A stretch of DNA of 64,000 nucleotides from contig NZ_JAFCLZ010000020.1 in NCBI RefSeq assembly GCF_018130165.1, positions 1 to 64,000 on the forward strand, given 5' to 3'. The DNA comes from Bradyrhizobium sp. JYMT SZCCT0180. Its GTDB lineage: Bacteria > Pseudomonadota > Alphaproteobacteria > Rhizobiales > Xanthobacteraceae. The translations under genes and the position numbers were made by a program. The notes beneath the pieces are model-generated. The model did no database searches. It worked only from the letters and a program-made list of their open reading frames with translations, and had not been told where the DNA came from. Positions 51,765 through 59,842 of the stretch are shown in pieces. Numbering within the stretch: the stretch's first letter is position 1; every line of letters begins with the position of its first letter.

Positions 51765-52820
51765 TCAGGCGGCGAAATGCGGGTCTTCCACAAACTCGAC
51801 CACCTCGCCTTCGGGCCCCAAGGCCCGGACATTGAGCGCATGGTCGACAAAAACCCGCGCCGAGGCCTGCCAGGTGTGGCCGGCGGCGAACTCCACGCAG
51901 GCCTGCCGCGGGATCTGCAGCGCCTCCAGGCAGGCGGTACGCAAATCCTCGCTGAGGACGCCGACCGGCGCCGCACCGATCACGTCGCGGGGACCGGTGA
52001 CCGGAAACGCGGCAACAGGCACGCCGCTGGCGAGCGCTTCCAGCAGCACCAGGCCAAAGGTGTCGGTCTTGCTGGGGAACACGAAGATGTCGGCGGCCGC
52101 ATAAATCTCCGCCAGTTCCTCGCCGTGCCGGGAGCCCAGGAACACGGCATCCGGATACTTCCGCTCCAGCGCCGCACGGGCCGGGCCATCGCCGACAACA
52201 AGCTTGGTACCGGGCAGATCGAGGTCGAGGAATGCCTCGAGGTTCTTTTCGACCGCGACGCGGCCGACACTGAGGAACACCGGCTGCGGCAGACAGAGGT
52301 CGGCGGTGCGCGGATGAAACAGCGAGGTGTCGACGCCGCGCGACCACAGCACCACATTGCGAAATCCGCGCTGGCGCAATTCAGCTGCCAGCGCCGGTGT
52401 TGCCGCCATCACCGCCTGGCTCGGCCGGTGAAACCAGCGCAGCGCGCGCCAGACCCATTTTTCCGGAATCGGCGAGCGCGCCGAGACGTATTCCGGAAAG
52501 CGCGTGTGGAAGCTCGTGGTGAACGGCAGCCCGTGCTTGCGGCAATAGCGTCGAACCAGCAAGCCGATCGGACCTTCGGTCGCGATGTGAATGCTGTCGG
52601 GCTTGGCCGCTTCGATCAGCGCCGCGATCTTCGCCGGGTAAGGCAGCGCGAGCTGCAAATCCGGATAGCTCGGCATCGCAAAGGTGCGAAACGATTGCGG
52701 CGTCAGGAAGCTGACATCGACGCCGAAGCCTTTGGCGGCCTCCGCCATCATGGTCAGCGTCCGCACCACCCCGTTAACCTGGGGATGCCACGCATCGGTC
52801 GCGACCAGGATATGCGTCAT
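51765..52820 (-). CDS. Glycosyltransferase family 4 (lipid mannosyl/glucosyltransferase-like)
   Basis: The 351-residue enzyme has the GT-B fold of GT4. The N-terminal half opens ILVATDAWHPQVNGVVRTL, typical of MgtA/PimB-like enzymes that glycosylate membrane lipids. The C-terminal half has VFLSVGRVAVEKNLEAFLDL and the E-x7-E-type motif FPSKTDTFGLVLLEALASG. Its start overlaps the stop of the phosphoesterase gene in an ATGA arrangement, so both are made together. A role in glycolipid synthesis is an inference from the family and the neighbour. Confidence 0.9.
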   Translation of the reverse strand: MTHILVATDAWHPQVNGVVRTLTMMAEAAKGFGVDVSFLTPQSFRTFAMPSYPDLQLALPYPAKIAALIEAAKPDSIHIATEGPIGLLVRRYCRKHGLPFTTSFHTRFPEYVSARSPIPEKWVWRALRWFHRPSQAVMAATPALAAELRQRGFRNVVLWSRGVDTSLFHPRTADLCLPQPVFLSVGRVAVEKNLEAFLDLDLPGTKLVVGDGPARAALERKYPDAVFLGSRHGEELAEIYAAADIFVFPSKTDTFGLVLLEALASGVPVAAFPVTGPRDVIGAAPVGVLSEDLRTACLEALQIPRQACVEFAAGHTWQASARVFVDHALNVRALGPEGEVVEFVEDPHFAA

Positions 52821-53638
52821 GCGGCGCGCGCCGCGACGCGGGGAACCGGCGCCAGCCGGCGCTGCGGATCAGCCCAGGTGATGATTTCGAACCGGCCGTC
52901 CTCGTGCTCGACCAGCGCGGTGCAGCTTTCGACCCAGTCGCCGCAGTTCATGTAGCGGATGCCGTGCTCGTCACGGATGGTGGCGTAGTGGATATGGCCG
53001 CAGATCACGCCATCGGCGCCATGACGCCGCGCTTCGCCGGCCAGGGTCTTTTCGAACGCGCCGATATAATTCACCGCGTTCTTGACCTTCAGCTTCGCCC
53101 ATTGCGACAGCGACCAATAGGGCACGCCGAACATGCGCCGGAAGAAGTTGACCAGCCGATTCATCTGAATGGCGAAATCATAGGCCTTGTCGCCGAGATG
53201 GGCGAGCCAGCGCGCGTTCTGCACCACGAGATCGAAGATGTCGCCGTGGATCACGAGATAGCGCTTGCCGTCGGCGCCCTCATGAATGGTGTTTTCCACC
53301 ACGTCGATGCCGCCGAAATGGGTGCCGTAATAGTTGCGCAGGAACTCGTCGTGATTGCCCGGCACGTAGACGACCTTGGCGCCCTTGCGCGCCTTGCGCA
53401 GCATTTTCTGCACGAAGTCGTTGTGCGATTGCGGCCAGTACCAGTTGGACTTCAGCGCCCAGCCGTCGACGATATCGCCGACGAGATAGATGGTGTCGGC
53501 GTCGTGGCTTTTGAGGAAGTCCAGCAACCGGTCGGCTTGCGAGCCGCGGGCTCCGAGATGGACGTCGGAGATAAACAAAGTGCGAAAGCGCCGCTCCGGG
53601 CTCTCTTCACTCGAGGAGTCACTACCCATGCCGTGCAC
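52817..53638 (-). CDS. Metallophosphoesterase, LpxH/UDP-2,3-diacylglucosamine pyrophosphatase-like
   Basis: The 273-residue enzyme has all metallophosphoesterase motifs: DVHLG (residues 25-29), GDIVDGW, GNHDEF and GHIHY. LpxH cleaves UDP-diacylglucosamine in lipid A synthesis. Alphaproteobacteria normally use LpxI for that step, so this protein may instead act on another phospholipid or sugar-lipid. Its coupling to a GT4 gene supports a glycolipid pathway. The start lies next to the long repeat-rich gap. Confidence 0.88.
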   Translation of the reverse strand: MHGMGSDSSSEESPERRFRTLFISDVHLGARGSQADRLLDFLKSHDADTIYLVGDIVDGWALKSNWYWPQSHNDFVQKMLRKARKGAKVVYVPGNHDEFLRNYYGTHFGGIDVVENTIHEGADGKRYLVIHGDIFDLVVQNARWLAHLGDKAYDFAIQMNRLVNFFRRMFGVPYWSLSQWAKLKVKNAVNYIGAFEKTLAGEARRHGADGVICGHIHYATIRDEHGIRYMNCGDWVESCTALVEHEDGRFEIITWADPQRRLAPVPRVAARAA

Positions 53639-53814
53639 CTAACAGATCCCTGTGACAGGGCGATGACAACCGACGCGACTGATAGCCCCACGCGAATCGA
53701 TGACGCGCCCCTGCAAAAGCGGATAGCAGCGCGATGCGACAGGGAAACGACGGCAAGTCACGTGGATTTACGGTCATCGCCCGGATGCGTACAATCGGAT
53801 CGCCTATTTGGTTC

Positions 53815-53936
53815 GTCGTCCCGGCGAACGCCGGGACCCATACGCCGCGGCGGATGTTGTTTGCAGAAGGTCTCTAACGCCAGCGCTCCAATTGATGGGC
53901 CGCGGCGTATGGGTCCCGGCTCAAGGCCGGGACGAC
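53815..53936. repeat. Dispersed inverted repeat (GTCGTCCCGGC ... GCCGGGACGAC type)
   Basis: The arms begin GTCGTCCCGGC and end GCCGGGACGAC, with CCGGGACCCATACGCCGCGG repeated inverted near the centre. I recall this element as frequent between genes of Bradyrhizobium. A BLASTN copy count would confirm it. Confidence 0.85.
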
Positions 53937-53979
53937 AGCGAATGTGTGGCCGCATGTCGCCCTATTAGATGCACGTCCG

Positions 53980-54380
53980 CATTCTCGCGGCGCATCGCGC
54001 CCGAGCTTTGCCAGAAATTTCCTTGCCCCCGAAAATGAGGGCGCAGGGAAGACCGGGTGCGCGCTGCACCCGCGGTCCCGTGTGCGGTTAGCACTAAGTA
54101 GGCTGCACACGAGCATACAGGGCAGCGGGGAACACCCGGCCTTCCCTGCGCAATGGCTTTACGGCTTATGCCGTGCTCTCCCCGGAGAGGAGTTCTTGGT
54201 TGACTCCGTCGCTATCGTTTCCGCTCACGCTTCTCCGACAGCTTGACGCCGGCGACGGGTGCCAGGACCACACGGTTTTGCCGTACGCCCGTCCGCGCCA
54301 TCGTCTCAGCGCAAACCAGCGTCCACCGCAACCCGTCCAACGTCCGTGACGACGGCCGACGCCCTCTAAGTGGGACGGGA
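53980..54380. repeat. Long dispersed repeat of about 400 bp (GCGCAGGGAAGACCGGGTG type)
   Basis: The block contains GCGCAGGGAAGACCGGGTG, CCTTCCCTGCGCAATGGC, CTTTACGGCTTATGCCG and CCAGGACCACACGGTTTTGC. I recall very similar sequence in many intergenic places in Bradyrhizobium genomes. It holds no convincing coding frame. Boundaries are approximate. Confidence 0.65.
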
Positions 54381-54441
54381 TGGCCAAACATATGCACTTG
54401 ATTTTACTTCCGGTAAACAGAAATATTTTTTATTCTGGGGC

Positions 54442-54470
54442 TTGACATGATTTCCGAAAATCGGAACTGA
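54442..54470 (+). promoter_or_regulatory. TTGACA with an inverted repeat in its spacer
   Basis: A TTGACA hexamer is followed by the perfect inverted repeat TTCCGA-AAA-TCGGAA (54452-54466) in the place where a spacer would lie. The matching -10 is weak. The next gene downstream starts 320 bases away, beyond two repeats, so a functional promoter is uncertain. Confidence 0.3.
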
Positions 54471-54497
54471 TTTGCCCGTCGCGCCAATTTGCCGCGC

Positions 54498-54610
54498 TCT
54501 CTCCGTTCCCTCTCCCCTTGCGGGAGAGGGTTAGGGAGAGGGGTGGCGTCATCGGGACTGCCCGAGTGAACCCCTCTCCCCCGCCCTCCCCCGCAAGGGG
54601 GGAGGGAGCC
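54498..54610. repeat. Dispersed repeat (CCCTCTCCCCTTGCGGGAGAGGG type)
   Basis: CTCTCCCCTTGCGGGAGAG and CTCCCCCGCAAGGGGGGAG form two palindromes about 80 bases apart. The general form is a common intergenic element in several GC-rich proteobacteria. Confidence 0.75.
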
Positions 54611-54628
54611 GACCGTTCGTGTGGCATG

Positions 54629-54702
54629 TAGCCCGGATGAGCAACGCGATATCCGGGTCTTGTGTCGCATCCCCGCCGCATATCGCATCCGCTCATGCGG
54701 GC
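54629..54702. repeat. Dispersed inverted repeat (TAGCCCGGATGAG ... CTCATGCGGGC type)
   Basis: The arms are TAGCCCGGATGAGC and GCTCATGCGGGC, with ATATCCGGG in between. A second copy lies at 62115-62177. Confidence 0.8.
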
Positions 54703-54793
54703 GACTTGTCGGCAGCGGCTGCTGCTGTCACACTTCCTCCAGATCCTGCGGCAATGACCGCGCAAACCGGCATGCAGGACGAGAGAGGAAACG

Positions 54794-55768
54794 ATGAAGT
54801 TCGTAGCGAGCCTGTCCGCCGCGCTGCTGGTGCTGCTGACGGCGCAGGCGGCATCGGCGCAGTCCAGCTATCCGAGCAAGCCGGTGAAGATCCTGGTGGG
54901 CTTCACGCCCGGCACCGCACCGGACCTTGCGGCGCGCATTCTGGCCGAACGGTTTGCCGAGGTCTGGGGCACGCCGTTCGTGGTCGAGAACCTGCAAGGC
55001 GCCGGCAGCAACATCGCCACCGAACGCGTCGCCAAGGCAGCCGCCGACGGCACCACGCTGCTGATGGGCGGCAACTCGGCGCTCGTCATCAATCCGAGCC
55101 TGTATGACAAGCTGCCGTTCGACCCGGTCAAGGATTTTGCGCCGATCTCGCAGGTGTTCATCGCGGCGAACGTGCTCGCCGTTCCGCCCGAGGTGCCGGT
55201 CAAGACGGTGGCCGAACTGGTTGATCTCGCCAAGGCGCAGCCCGGCAAACTCTCCTATGGCCATGCCGGCGTCGGCACGTCGCAGCATCTCGGCGCCGAA
55301 CTGTTCAAATACATGGCGCATGTCGACATCGCGTCGGTCCCCTATCGTGGCACCACGGCGCTGATGCCCGACCTGCTCGCCAACCGCATCGCGATGTCGT
55401 TCGCCAATATCGTGAACGTGGTGCCGCTGGCGAAGGAAGGCAAATTACGCGCGCTGGCCATCACCTCGGTCAAGCGCTCGGCGCTGGCGCCCGACCTGCC
55501 GACGATGGCGGAATCCGGATTTCCCGGTTTCGAGGCGGTGCCGTGGTTCGGCCTGCTCGCGCCGGCAGGCACGCCACAGGACGTTATCGACAAGCTGCAC
55601 GGCGAAACCGTCAAGGCGCTGGCGCTGCCGGAGGTGCGCAGGAAATTCGACGAACTCGGGCTTGAGATGGTCGGCAATACGCCGGCGGAGTTTGCGGCCG
55701 TCATCAGGAAGGAGACGCCCGAATGGGCAAAAGTGATCAAGGACGCCGGCATCAAGCTCGGCAACTAG
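54794..55768 (+). CDS. TctC/Bug-type periplasmic solute-binding protein
   Basis: The 324-residue protein belongs to the tripartite tricarboxylate transporter receptor family, which binds carboxylates in the periplasm. It has a signal peptide ending ASAQS, then YPSKPVKILVGFTPGTAPDL, KPGKLSYGHAGVGTSQHLGA-like ligand loop and VPYRGTTALMPDLL. GAGAGGAAACG precedes the ATG. No TctA or TctB permease gene is near, which is usual for the expanded Bug families of this group. The ligand is unknown. Confidence 0.93.
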   Translation: MKFVASLSAALLVLLTAQAASAQSSYPSKPVKILVGFTPGTAPDLAARILAERFAEVWGTPFVVENLQGAGSNIATERVAKAAADGTTLLMGGNSALVINPSLYDKLPFDPVKDFAPISQVFIAANVLAVPPEVPVKTVAELVDLAKAQPGKLSYGHAGVGTSQHLGAELFKYMAHVDIASVPYRGTTALMPDLLANRIAMSFANIVNVVPLAKEGKLRALAITSVKRSALAPDLPTMAESGFPGFEAVPWFGLLAPAGTPQDVIDKLHGETVKALALPEVRRKFDELGLEMVGNTPAEFAAVIRKETPEWAKVIKDAGIKLGN

Positions 55769-55838
55769 GTTAAACTGCAAGCGCGCGGACTGCACCTGCC
55801 GCTACCCCATCCGCTCAACCGCACCTGAGGAAACCGCC

Positions 55839-56177
55839 ATGGCCAATTGCATCGTTGTCGTTCAGTTCGACCTGCCGAAGCGAACCGAGGAACAGGCAAT
55901 CACGGGCGGCACGTCGAGCGCGCCGACCTACCGCGGCCTCTCCACAAAAGGTTTGATCCGCAAGGACTACCTGAACGGCGAAACCGGTACCGGCGGCGTC
56001 TATCTCTGGGACAGCCGCCAATCGGCGGAAGCCTGGTTCACGGAGGAACGCGTGGCGGAATTGACCAAACGCTTCGGGGCGCGCCCTCGCCTGACCTGGT
56101 ACGACACCCACGTGACGGTCGATAATTTGAAGGACGAGACACGCGTCAACGGCAATGCGATCGAGGCCGTGGCCTGA
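55839..56177 (+). CDS. YdhR-like putative monooxygenase (ferredoxin-like fold)
   Basis: The 112-residue protein matches the YdhR family: ANCIVVVQFDLPKR, then GLIRKDYLNGETGTGGVYLWDSRQSAEAWF. E. coli YdhR has a dimeric alpha+beta barrel fold and is only a putative monooxygenase. It begins 70 bases after the Bug-type gene, so the two may form an operon. The pairing could hint at uptake and oxidation of an aromatic acid, but this is a guess. Confidence 0.82.
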   Translation: MANCIVVVQFDLPKRTEEQAITGGTSSAPTYRGLSTKGLIRKDYLNGETGTGGVYLWDSRQSAEAWFTEERVAELTKRFGARPRLTWYDTHVTVDNLKDETRVNGNAIEAVA

Positions 56178-56241
56178 CGATAGCTGTTGCGTCGGTGCGC
56201 GTGATTGGATCGCGCGCACCGCGTTACGCGCGCGGAAGATT

Positions 56242-56523
56242 CTACGTCCCGCGCGTCGCCGCCGAAGAGTAGCGCTTGCTGCGCTTGCCTTCGTTGGGCA
56301 CGAACTGGGCAAACACTTCCCGGACGCGGTCGGCCGGCGTCGCATCCTGCGTGAAGCGCGGCTCGGTGAGGGTTTCCACCGCTCGGGGTGCGTAGATGGC
56401 GCTTTGATAGAGCGACCCGTCGAAGCGTGAATCGCTCTCGCTGTCGCGCAGGCAAGCATCGGAAACAAACAACAATACGAACAGTGCCGATCCTACGACG
56501 TAAAAATACTGAAAAATGGGCAT
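56242..56523 (-). CDS. Small membrane-anchored hypothetical protein
   Basis: This 93-residue protein has one N-terminal membrane segment (MPIFQYFYVVGSALFVLLFV) and a hydrophilic tail with VFAQFVPNEGKRSKRYS. I believe similar small proteins are common in Bradyrhizobium, but no function is known. Its GGAGG ribosome-binding site lies in a small hairpin. Confidence 0.7.
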   Translation of the reverse strand: MPIFQYFYVVGSALFVLLFVSDACLRDSESDSRFDGSLYQSAIYAPRAVETLTEPRFTQDATPADRVREVFAQFVPNEGKRSKRYSSAATRGT

Positions 56524-56534
56524 CGCTTTTCGCG

Positions 56535-56551
56535 CCTCCTTTTGCAGGAGG
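56535..56551 (-). promoter_or_regulatory. Hairpin covering a ribosome-binding site
   Basis: Read on the minus strand, CCTCC, seven bases and GGAGG can pair. The GGAGG is the ribosome-binding site of the small membrane protein gene, 11 bases before its ATG. Pairing would hide it from the ribosome. Confidence 0.4.
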
Positions 56552-56868
56552 ATGCACGTGCGCGATAAAGACCGGGTTTAACATCGCCCGGTTTTTGCCG
56601 GAGCGGTTGTTCGCCACTTATCAATTTGCGTAAAATTTTATCGATCGTCGTCGGCGCGCGTCGGGGGCAGATGCGGGAAGCCCGAGGCTTGGACATTGCT
56701 CGCCCTTCGTCGCTGCTTTCAGAGACCTTGGTCCTGACGATGCAATCCTTGAGCAGAGTGAGCCTTCCCCGCGCGCGGATTGGGCAGCTCACCGGTTCAT
56801 CGTCGAGAGGCGGTCGCCGAGGTCGCCACCCAACTTGCGCGATCGACCGAGGAAAGGCGCAGTGTCTA

Positions 56869-57096
56869 TTACCCACGGCGACGCCCAAGCAGAACACCGA
56901 CCAAGAACGCGACAGTGACGGCGTGCAGGGGCGCTTCTCGAGCCCAGCGAGCCAAGCGGTCAAGAGGCGCACCCGGTTGCCGGCCTGCTTCGATGGCGTC
57001 GGCAACCGATTGAGTAGTTTCCTTGACCGTTTGAGTAGCCGCCTGAACGGCCTCCTTGGCCTGGTTTAGCTTTGCATCGATACCTTCGTCGATCAT
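56869..57096 (-). CDS. DUF883-like small membrane-anchored protein
   Basis: This 75-residue protein is a helical hydrophilic stretch (NQAKEAVQAATQTVKETTQS) ending in a single hydrophobic anchor (PLHAVTVAFLVGVLLGRRRG). This layout is that of ElaB/YgaM (DUF883) proteins, which sit on the inner membrane and bind ribosomes in E. coli. The ATG has GGAG 8 bases upstream. The 345 bases between it and the previous gene hold nothing that I can identify beyond the hairpin above. Confidence 0.75.
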   Translation of the reverse strand: MIDEGIDAKLNQAKEAVQAATQTVKETTQSVADAIEAGRQPGAPLDRLARWAREAPLHAVTVAFLVGVLLGRRRG

Positions 57097-57232
57097 CGGA
57101 GTTCTCCACGGCACGTCGAAGATCGACGCCCGGAACGGAGAATCGTTCCCAGTCCCTTTAGTTGTCAGGCGAATGGACCTGCTCACCGGCGCACCAATAA
57201 TCCGGATTCACAGGACGAGCGCGCGCCCGCAC

Positions 57233-58321
57233 TCAGCCCCTGCGCATCTTGCTGAGCAGATAGTTGTCGTAATAGTTCTCCGCGATCTGCGTATAGAACA
57301 GCACTTCCTTCATGTAGGCGTCGTGGCTCTCTTTGGTCTTCTTGAAGAGCGGGCTCTTCTCGGCGATTTCGTTCAGATGGTCCTGCGTGGCGGTGTAGCA
57401 GGCCTCCATGACCGGTTGCGGGAACGCGCGCAGTTCGGCGCCGCCCGCGATCAGCCGCTTCAGGGCGGCCGGATTGACGCTGTCGTATTTTTCGATCATC
57501 CACGCGCCCGCCGCCGCGCCGGCCTGGCTGAGCACTGCCTGGTATTGCTTGGGGAGCGCATTCCACTTTTCGTCGTTGACGATCATGTGGAGCATGGCCC
57601 CGCCTTCCCACCAGCCGGGGTAATAATAGTATTTTGCTACCTTGTAGAAGCCGAGCTTCTCGTCGTCGTAAGGACCGACGAACTCGGCGGCATCGATCGA
57701 GCCTTTCTCGAGCGCCGAATAGACGTCGCCGCCGGCGATCTGCTGCGGCACGATGCCGAGCTTTGCGAGCACATGGCCGCCCATGCCGGCGATGCGGAAT
57801 TTGAGGCCCTTGAGATCATCGACGGTCTTGATCTCCTTGCGGAACCAGCCGCCCATTTGCGTACCGGAGTTGCCGCACAGGATCGCATGCGCCTTGAACG
57901 GCTTCAGCGCCTCGTTGCAGAGATCAGCGCCGCCGCCGAACGTCCACCAGGAATGCTGATGGCGATGGTTCATGCCGAACGGCGCGCCGGTGGCGTAGGT
58001 GAGCGCCGGCTCCTTGCCGATGTAGAAATAGAGCGGGGTCTGCGCCATCTCGACGGTCGCGGTGCTCACGGCATCGAGCGCCTGCAGGCCGGGCACGATC
58101 TCGCCGGCCGCAAAGGTCTGGATCTGGAATTTGTTGTCGGTGGCGTCAGCAACGTATTTGGCAAAGGTCTGCGCCGTGCCGTAGATGGTCTCGAGCGACT
58201 TTGGAAAGCTCGAGGTCAAACGCCACTTGATCTCGGGCGCGGCTTGCGCGATCGCGGGTGCCGCAACCAGCGTCGTCGCGCCGGCCACGGCGCCGCCTTT
58301 GAGGAACGTACGGCGTTTCAT
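57233..58321 (-). CDS. TRAP transporter solute-binding protein, TakP-like
   Basis: The 362-residue periplasmic protein has a Tat signal (MKRRTFLKGGAVAGATTLVA, then APAIAQA). It matches the DctP family branch that includes the 2-oxoacid-binding protein TakP: IKWRLTSSFPKSLETIYG, FRIAGMGGHVLAKLG, and AAEFVGPYDDEKLGF with the ligand and metal residues. No DctQ or DctM permease gene is adjacent, so it must pair with one encoded elsewhere. It reads in the same direction as the second Bug-type gene, 196 bases downstream of it. Confidence 0.92.
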   Translation of the reverse strand: MKRRTFLKGGAVAGATTLVAAPAIAQAAPEIKWRLTSSFPKSLETIYGTAQTFAKYVADATDNKFQIQTFAAGEIVPGLQALDAVSTATVEMAQTPLYFYIGKEPALTYATGAPFGMNHRHQHSWWTFGGGADLCNEALKPFKAHAILCGNSGTQMGGWFRKEIKTVDDLKGLKFRIAGMGGHVLAKLGIVPQQIAGGDVYSALEKGSIDAAEFVGPYDDEKLGFYKVAKYYYYPGWWEGGAMLHMIVNDEKWNALPKQYQAVLSQAGAAAGAWMIEKYDSVNPAALKRLIAGGAELRAFPQPVMEACYTATQDHLNEIAEKSPLFKKTKESHDAYMKEVLFYTQIAENYYDNYLLSKMRRG

Positions 58322-58517
58322 GTGATCACTCCCTGGAATTGCAGATGTATTGGCGCGGGGCAGCGAGGCCTCCGCAGCCTTCAGTCCTCATCTTAGCGAA
58401 CTTTGGGGGATGCGTGGAAGCGCTACTTCCGCGCACCGCGCCATCCACGGCGGGCGGGCGGGCACCGTTCAACGGTGCCCGCATTGGAGCCAAGGAAAGG
58501 AGCAAGGGAAACGCTCG

Positions 58518-59498
58518 TTAGTCCAGCTTCACATTGGCCTCTTTCACGACCTTCCGCCAGCGCACGACTTCGTCTGACACCATCCTCGCGAATGCAGGGC
58601 CCGTGACATCAGGGACATCAGAGCCGTTGCGCTCCCAGGCCTCCTTGATCGCAGCCACCTGCATCGCCTGCCGCAGCTCCTTGATCATGCGTTCGACGAT
58701 CGCCGGCGGCGTGTTCTTCGGCGCGAACAGGCCGTACCAGGTCGCCACTTCAAAATCAGGCAGACCGGCTTCCTTGGCGGTGGGAAGGTCGGGGAAAGCC
58801 GCCACCCGCTTCGGGGCGGCGACCGCGAGCGCGCGCAGCTGCCCGGCCCTGATCGGCGCGGCCGACGAGCCCATGCCGTCGAACACGACAGGCACGTGGC
58901 CGGCGATCAGATCCTGCATCGCAGGTCCCGCCCCGCGATAGGGCACGTGCTGGAGGTTGGTCTTGGTCAGGATCTTGAACAACTCGCCCGCGAGATGATG
59001 CGTGGTGCCGGCGCCGGCGGAGCCGTAGTTCAACTGGCCCGGGTTCGCTTTGTTGAACGCGATGAATTCGGCAAGCGTCTTGGCGGCGACCTTGTCGGGA
59101 TTGACCACGATCACCTGCGGCGGACGCGCGATCAGCGCAACCGCGACAAAATCCTTCTCGATGTCGTAGTCGAGGTTGGGATAGAGCGAGGGTGCAATAG
59201 CGTGATGCGCCGCGCCCATGAAGAAGGTGTAGCCATCGGGGGCGGCCTTGGACGCTGCGGAGGCGCCCACCGTGCCGCCGGCGCCGGCGCGGTTTTCGAC
59301 CAGCACGCGCTTGCCAAGCTGGGTGTCGAGCTGGGCTGCGAGCGGGCGCGCGAAAGCGTCGGTGCCGCCACCGGCCGCGAACGGCACCACGAACGTGATC
59401 GGCTTATCCGGCCATGTCTGGGCCTGGGCCGAATTTGCGGCAATGGAAAGGCCCGCCAGAACGGTCAATATGGCGTAGCGCAGGTTTTTTTGTCTCAC
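58518..59498 (-). CDS. TctC/Bug-type periplasmic solute-binding protein
   Basis: The 326-residue protein has a signal peptide (LRYAILTVLAGLSIAANSAQ) and the Bug fold signatures WPDKPITFVVPFAAGGGTDA, NRAGAGGTVGASAASKAAPDG, LNYGSAGAGTTHHLAGELF and VPYRGAGPAMQDLIAG. It is similar in plan to the other Bug-type protein 3 kb away but clearly diverged. There is no permease gene nearby. The next 344 bases, up to the divergent gene at 59843, contain no gene or clear element. Confidence 0.93.
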   Translation of the reverse strand: MRQKNLRYAILTVLAGLSIAANSAQAQTWPDKPITFVVPFAAGGGTDAFARPLAAQLDTQLGKRVLVENRAGAGGTVGASAASKAAPDGYTFFMGAAHHAIAPSLYPNLDYDIEKDFVAVALIARPPQVIVVNPDKVAAKTLAEFIAFNKANPGQLNYGSAGAGTTHHLAGELFKILTKTNLQHVPYRGAGPAMQDLIAGHVPVVFDGMGSSAAPIRAGQLRALAVAAPKRVAAFPDLPTAKEAGLPDFEVATWYGLFAPKNTPPAIVERMIKELRQAMQVAAIKEAWERNGSDVPDVTGPAFARMVSDEVVRWRKVVKEANVKLD

Positions 59499-59842
59499 GG
59501 CATTTCTCTCCCGGATATTTGCGGCTGGTCCGCACGTTGGCGGCGTCGCGATTCACTTGAATTACAGGCGGCGAATTATAGGTGCCGGGCATGGTCCCGC
59601 CAATGGGCCATTCGGACAAGGAAAGCCGGGGCGCCTGGCCGCTCTGCACGGCATCGACGGTGCGCCAGCAATGAGGCACAAAACGGTCGATTGGCCGGTG
59701 CCTTTCTGCCGTCGTTGGGGCAGCGCGGAGGCACGCTTTGGCTGCCGATTAACCCTTTGATCTCCCCGGTTTCTATTTCATACTTGATCCATTCCTTCGA
59801 GATTGCCCCGGCAAAAGCGGCGCTCGATAACCAAGCATTTAC

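Noticed and set aside
50722..52347. Extension of the dehydratase to 541 residues
   Set aside because: The added part overlaps the glycosyltransferase gene in another frame; the PLP enzyme starts at 51711.
53980..54380. Small frames inside the 400-bp repeat
   Set aside because: They fall within a dispersed non-coding repeat and look like the spurious small proteins often annotated in it.
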